16,721 nucleotides of DNA, taken from contig JBFLXN010000049.1 of assembly GCA_040755715.1 (NCBI GenBank), forward strand, positions 1 through 16,721. Direction: 5' to 3'. Source of the stretch: JBFLXN01 sp040755715 [NCBI: Candidatus Edwardsbacteria bacterium] (lineage in GTDB: Bacteria; Edwardsbacteria; AC1; JBFLXN01). The position numbers and the translations under genes are program-made. Of the stretch, positions 14,136 through 16,721 are shown in pieces. The first letter of the stretch is position 1. Every line of letters starts with the position of its first letter. Under the pieces are notes generated by a model. That model was given only the letters and a program-made list of their open reading frames with translations. It did no database searches and was not told the DNA's origin.

Positions 14136-14216
14136 AATTCTTGGTAAAAAAATACCAAGAACTAAATGACTTTTTCAACGGTCTCATAATTTTTAAAAAA
14201 TCGGAGGTAAATCTTT

Positions 14217-16025
14217 ATGATTATGAAGACAATGCGCAGTCAGATGAAGATAGTGCTCTGGACTGTCATTATTGCGTTTGTGATTGGTTTTGTTTATATG
14301 GTTCTTGGTACCGGTGGTCCTTCACGAACTCGTGGTAAAGATAAAGCAAACCAGGGCATTGCTGGTGAGGTTAATGGTGAGACGATAACATTCTGGGAAC
14401 TGCACCGTATTCAACAAGAGGCTTTGCAAAAAGTTAGAGAAGAAAAAGGGGAAGAACTTGATGAAGAAACTATCCGGCAAATTGAACAGCAAAGCTGGGA
14501 AAAAGTGGTCAGCGAAATTTTATTAGCTCAAGAGATTAAACGTCATAAAATCAAAATCAGCGATGACGAAGTAGTAGCTATCATTCGTTCTGACCCACGC
14601 TGGGCAATGGGCGATTCCTCTTTAATGACCAATGGGCAGTTTGACTATAATAAATACCTGGAAGCCATTTCTGACCGGCGCAATCTTCCGGCTTTGGTCA
14701 AAAGAGAAGTAGAAATTAGACGAGAGTTACCTATAAACAAATTGCAAATGCGGCTTTTATCTTCAGTAAGAGTAACTGATTTGGAAGTAAGAAATGCCTA
14801 TTTAGCTGAGAGTGAAAAAGTAAAAGTCAGTTACATCTTTTTCAACCCACAGCAATTTCCTGATTCAGCATTTACCGTTACTGAAATGGAATGTAATACT
14901 TATTATCAAGAGTATCTAAAAGATTTCAAGGTGCCAGAAAGAACAAGCTTAGGGTTCATCTTCTTTGAAAAAAAAGCAAGTCCAGCTGATGAATTAGAGG
15001 TAAAAAAACGGATTAATGAACTCTATCAAGAAGCTAACAAAGGCGCAGATTTTGCCGAATTAGCCAGAGAAAACTCCGAAGACCCGGCTTCAAAAGAGAA
15101 GGGTGGTGATTTGGGATTCTTTGGCAGAGGCAGAATGATTAAGCCATTTGAAGATGTCGCTTTTGCTTTGAAGCCTGGCGAGATTTCTGCCCCCGTAAAG
15201 ACCCCGTTCGGCTGGCATATTATTAAACTCGAAGAACGGAAAAAAGAAAAGAGAGAAGAACAAGTTCGCGCCCGGCATATCCTTTTAAAAATTCAACCGG
15301 GTGAAGAAACACTTGCTCGGCTGAGAGAAGAAATCCAAGATTTTCTTAACTCAGCTCAAAAGAACGGATTTGAGCAAACAGCACAGGAGAGGAATTTGCC
15401 TATCCAGAAAACGCCACTTTTCCCACAAGGACGGTTTATTCCGGGAATTGGTGAAAATTCACAAATAATGAACTTTGCCTTTGAAGAGAAAATAGGAAAT
15501 ATAAGTGAACCTATGGAGATGGAGCAAGGAATTTTCATTTTCAAAATTATTCAAAAAGAAAAAGAAGGATATCTGTCTTACTCTGAGACCAAGGAAAGAA
15601 TCAAAAGATTGGTTTTACAGAACAAGAAGAAAAATCTCGCCTGGCAAAAAGCCAAAGAAATCAGAAAACAAATTGATGGAACGCAAAATTTTGAAATGAT
15701 AGCGGCAAAAAATAGATTAAAGATAGATACTACCACTACTTTTAGTAGAGATGACCATGTGGCTAATATCGGTTTCAAAAATGAATTTGTGGGAGCAGCT
15801 TTTGCTTTGCCACAAGGAGTGATAAGTCAACCAGTCAAGACAGCACAGGGATGTTATCTCATTCGAGTTGAGCGAAAGATTCCAATTGATGAAATAAAAT
15901 TTCAACAAGAAAGAGAAACTCTGAGAAGTGAACTATTATCTGAAAAACAGAAACAAATTATAGATGAATGGTATCAGTCTGTCTACTCAAAGGCAAAGAT
16001 AAAAGATTATCGAAGAAATTTTTAA
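14217..16025 (+). CDS. PpiD/SurA-like membrane-anchored peptidyl-prolyl isomerase
   Basis: This is a periplasmic folding factor tethered to the inner membrane. Residues 12-30 form a single N-terminal membrane helix ([19 protein letters not shown]). A SurA_N-like chaperone region follows (about 45-235, beginning [16 protein letters not shown]). A parvulin domain lies at about 240-345, with the hallmark [20 protein letters not shown] and [12 protein letters not shown] second, weaker parvulin-like unit starts at [14 protein letters not shown] (about 349), and a third partial unit near 510-557 ([20 protein letters not shown]). The size (602) and architecture match PpiD more than soluble SurA. The start is ATG 14217 with GGAGGT 8 bases upstream; ATG 14223 is a less likely alternative. 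Its likely clients are outer-membrane and secreted proteins. Confidence 0.88.
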   Translation: MIMKTMRSQMKIVLWTVIIAFVIGFVYMVLGTGGPSRTRGKDKANQGIAGEVNGETITFWELHRIQQEALQKVREEKGEELDEETIRQIEQQSWEKVVSEILLAQEIKRHKIKISDDEVVAIIRSDPRWAMGDSSLMTNGQFDYNKYLEAISDRRNLPALVKREVEIRRELPINKLQMRLLSSVRVTDLEVRNAYLAESEKVKVSYIFFNPQQFPDSAFTVTEMECNTYYQEYLKDFKVPERTSLGFIFFEKKASPADELEVKKRINELYQEANKGADFAELARENSEDPASKEKGGDLGFFGRGRMIKPFEDVAFALKPGEISAPVKTPFGWHIIKLEERKKEKREEQVRARHILLKIQPGEETLARLREEIQDFLNSAQKNGFEQTAQERNLPIQKTPLFPQGRFIPGIGENSQIMNFAFEEKIGNISEPMEMEQGIFIFKIIQKEKEGYLSYSETKERIKRLVLQNKKKNLAWQKAKEIRKQIDGTQNFEMIAAKNRLKIDTTTTFSRDDHVANIGFKNEFVGAAFALPQGVISQPVKTAQGCYLIRVERKIPIDEIKFQQERETLRSELLSEKQKQIIDEWYQSVYSKAKIKDYRRNF

Positions 16026-16111
16026 AATTATCTGCCGCAATCCGCTGCCCGATTATTTAAAGTTGATTGTTGATTATTGATGCTTGGTTATCGGGATTTG
16101 GTGTTTTTGAT

Positions 16112-16183
16112 GCGGGTGTAGTTCAGTGGTAGAACACCAGCTTCCCAAGCTGGATATCGTGGGTTCGATCCCCATCACCCGCT
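16112..16183 (+). tRNA. tRNA-Gly(CCC)
   Basis: The cloverleaf is complete. Acceptor GCGGGTG (16112-16118) pairs with CACCCGC (16176-16182), followed by discriminator T. The D-stem is GTTC/GAAC. The anticodon stem is CCAGC/GCTGG with loop TTCCCAA, anticodon CCC at 16144-16146, reading GGG codons. The T-arm is GTGGG-TTCGATC-CCCAT. CCA is not encoded. T at position 73 fits bacterial glycine tRNAs. Confidence 0.95.
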
Positions 16184-16206
16184 ATGTTTTGGACTAAGTG
16201 CGGAGT

Positions 16207-16231
16207 GGGGGTTCGATTCCCCTCTCTCGCT
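16207..16231 (+). pseudogene. Orphan tRNA 3' end (T-arm and acceptor strand)
   Basis: GGGGG-TTCGATT-CCCCT forms a canonical T-arm (16207-16223) and is followed by CTCTCGC (16224-16230) and T, shaped like an acceptor 3' strand. No matching GCGAGAG 5' strand, D-arm or anticodon arm exists between it and the intact tRNA-Gly 23 bases upstream. It reads as a remnant of a second tRNA. The parent species cannot be named with confidence. Confidence 0.65.
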
Positions 16232-16418
16232 CATTATTCACAGGATTCTCGTAAATTCTGGCCCAGGAATTTTAATAAATTTGGACACTGATGAGTGCTA
16301 ATAGAAATGCAGACCAAAAACTAAACTCGGGATTGATTCATCTTTTAGAAAATCTGTGCTATAATTATCTTTGAGAAAAGCCACAAATTTTTTTAAAAAA
16401 TATGCAGGCTGTTGATTT

Positions 16419-16536
16419 AACCGCAGAGGGCGCAGAGACCGCAGAGAAGAAAACATGGATAGGGAGTATAAGTGCTTAAATTAAAAGGGGATTGGAAATT
16501 CCATAATCTCTGCGTTCTCAGCGTTCTCTGCGGTTT
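16419..16536. repeat. CCGCAGAG inverted repeat
   Basis: Left arm 16419-16447 carries CGCAGAG three times at 9-10 base spacing. Right arm 16507-16536 carries CTCTGCG-type units in the opposite sense. The arms fold into a long imperfect stem around about 60 bases. It is close in style to the CACAGATTA and CCACGGAAACACGG elements of this window but has a different unit. Confidence 0.75.
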
Positions 16537-16571
16537 CAAGTCTTTTTTCAACACTCTGATGCATTTTTTTC

Positions 16572-16601
16572 TTGACAAATGATTTTCAAATCCCATATAA
16601 T
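16572..16601 (+). promoter_or_regulatory. Sigma-70 promoter P1 of a gene beyond the window
   Basis: TTGACA (16572-16577), an 18-base spacer and TATAAT (16596-16601). Both boxes are perfect. Transcription would start near 16608 and run through the dyad at 16671-16715. Confidence 0.75.
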
Positions 16602-16662
16602 AGTTACTGGTGAAAAATTATTTATTCCAACAAAAAATAGTGATTTCCAGTCTGATTATTTC

Positions 16663-16691
16663 TTGAGTATCCTCGGAAATTATGATATAAT
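16663..16691 (+). promoter_or_regulatory. Sigma-70 promoter P2 of the same gene
   Basis: TTGAGT (16663-16668), a 17-base spacer and TATAAT (16686-16691). Transcription would start near 16698, just before the right arm of the dyad. The left arm of the dyad lies in the spacer. Confidence 0.55.
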
Positions 16692-16718
16692 TTAAATGTC
16701 AAAAAATTTCCGAGGAGG
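16671..16718 (+). promoter_or_regulatory. Dyad overlapping promoter P2 and the Shine-Dalgarno
   Basis: cctcggaaatt (16671-16681) and aatttccgagg (16705-16715) are perfect 11-nt complements. The right arm overlaps GAGGAGG (16712-16718), the Shine-Dalgarno of the next gene. As RNA the stem would hide the site; as DNA the dyad brackets the -10 box like a repressor operator. Confidence 0.6.
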
Positions 16719-16721
16719 TTA

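Larger units (their letters stand above)
16184..16721. other. Gene-free end region: tRNA remnant, large repeat, promoters
   Basis: I see no protein gene in these 538 bases. In order the stretch holds the tRNA remnant, about 180 bases of unassigned AT-rich sequence, a CGCAGAG inverted repeat (16419-16536), a strong promoter (16572-16601), a second promoter (16663-16691) and a Shine-Dalgarno at the very end, for a gene whose start codon lies outside the window. Confidence 0.6.

Noticed and set aside
16190-16231. Second complete tRNA directly after tRNA-Gly
   Set aside because: Only the T-arm and one acceptor strand can be formed; no complementary 5' strand or anticodon arm is present.

Overview
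The window is AT-rich chromosome from a diderm (Gram-negative) bacterium that makes lipopolysaccharide. It carries a lipid A-type acyltransferase, an LptC-LptA-LptB export set, sigma-54, a periplasmic PPIase and lipoprotein signal peptides. The conserved order lptC-lptA-lptB-rpoN-(lipA)-hpf is typical of diderms. The many families of short palindromic and inverted repeats between genes, some of them inside genes, resemble uncultured lineages such as Omnitrophota and related candidate phyla. That placement is an impression and was not tested.

Layout. 1-381 holds inverted repeats and no gene. 382-2907 (+) holds larB, larC and a small zinc-ribbon membrane protein; larB and larC make the nickel-pincer nucleotide cofactor. 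2908-3232 is a repeat-rich gap with one hairpin nested inside a larger inverted repeat. 3233-5910 (-) holds two sugar-type ABC permeases followed by a decapitated and frameshifted alkaline phosphatase. 5911-6174 is a divergent control region with repeats. 6175-12516 (+) is the envelope and housekeeping block: lpxL-like acyltransferase, lptC, lptA, lptB, rpoN, lipA, hpf. A hairpin terminator at 12704-12746 separates hpf from a convergent TPR lipoprotein (12778-13977, -). A divergent promoter pair then drives the TPR gene and a PpiD/SurA-like PPIase (14217-16025, +). The end of the window has tRNA-Gly(CCC), a tRNA 3'-end remnant, a large inverted repeat and a two-promoter leader for a gene that starts beyond base 16721.

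How the genes work together. LptC, LptA and LptB belong to one machine that moves LPS to the outer membrane, and the acyltransferase just upstream would finish lipid A. RpoN (transcription) and Hpf (ribosome hibernation) are common passengers of this locus; lipA is an unusual insertion between them. LarB and LarC perform the first and last steps of one cofactor pathway, with LarE and any client enzyme outside the window.

The most notable feature is not a new enzyme system. It is the density of small palindromic elements and their intrusion into reading frames: inside larC, at the larC and rpoN 3' ends, inside the LptA signal-peptide region and inside the phosphatase remnant. One element sits inside another and shares its outer arms with the copy in larC. 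Second in interest are two divergent promoters predicted to start leaderless mRNAs, and a dyad at the window end that could mask a ribosome binding site in only one of two transcripts.
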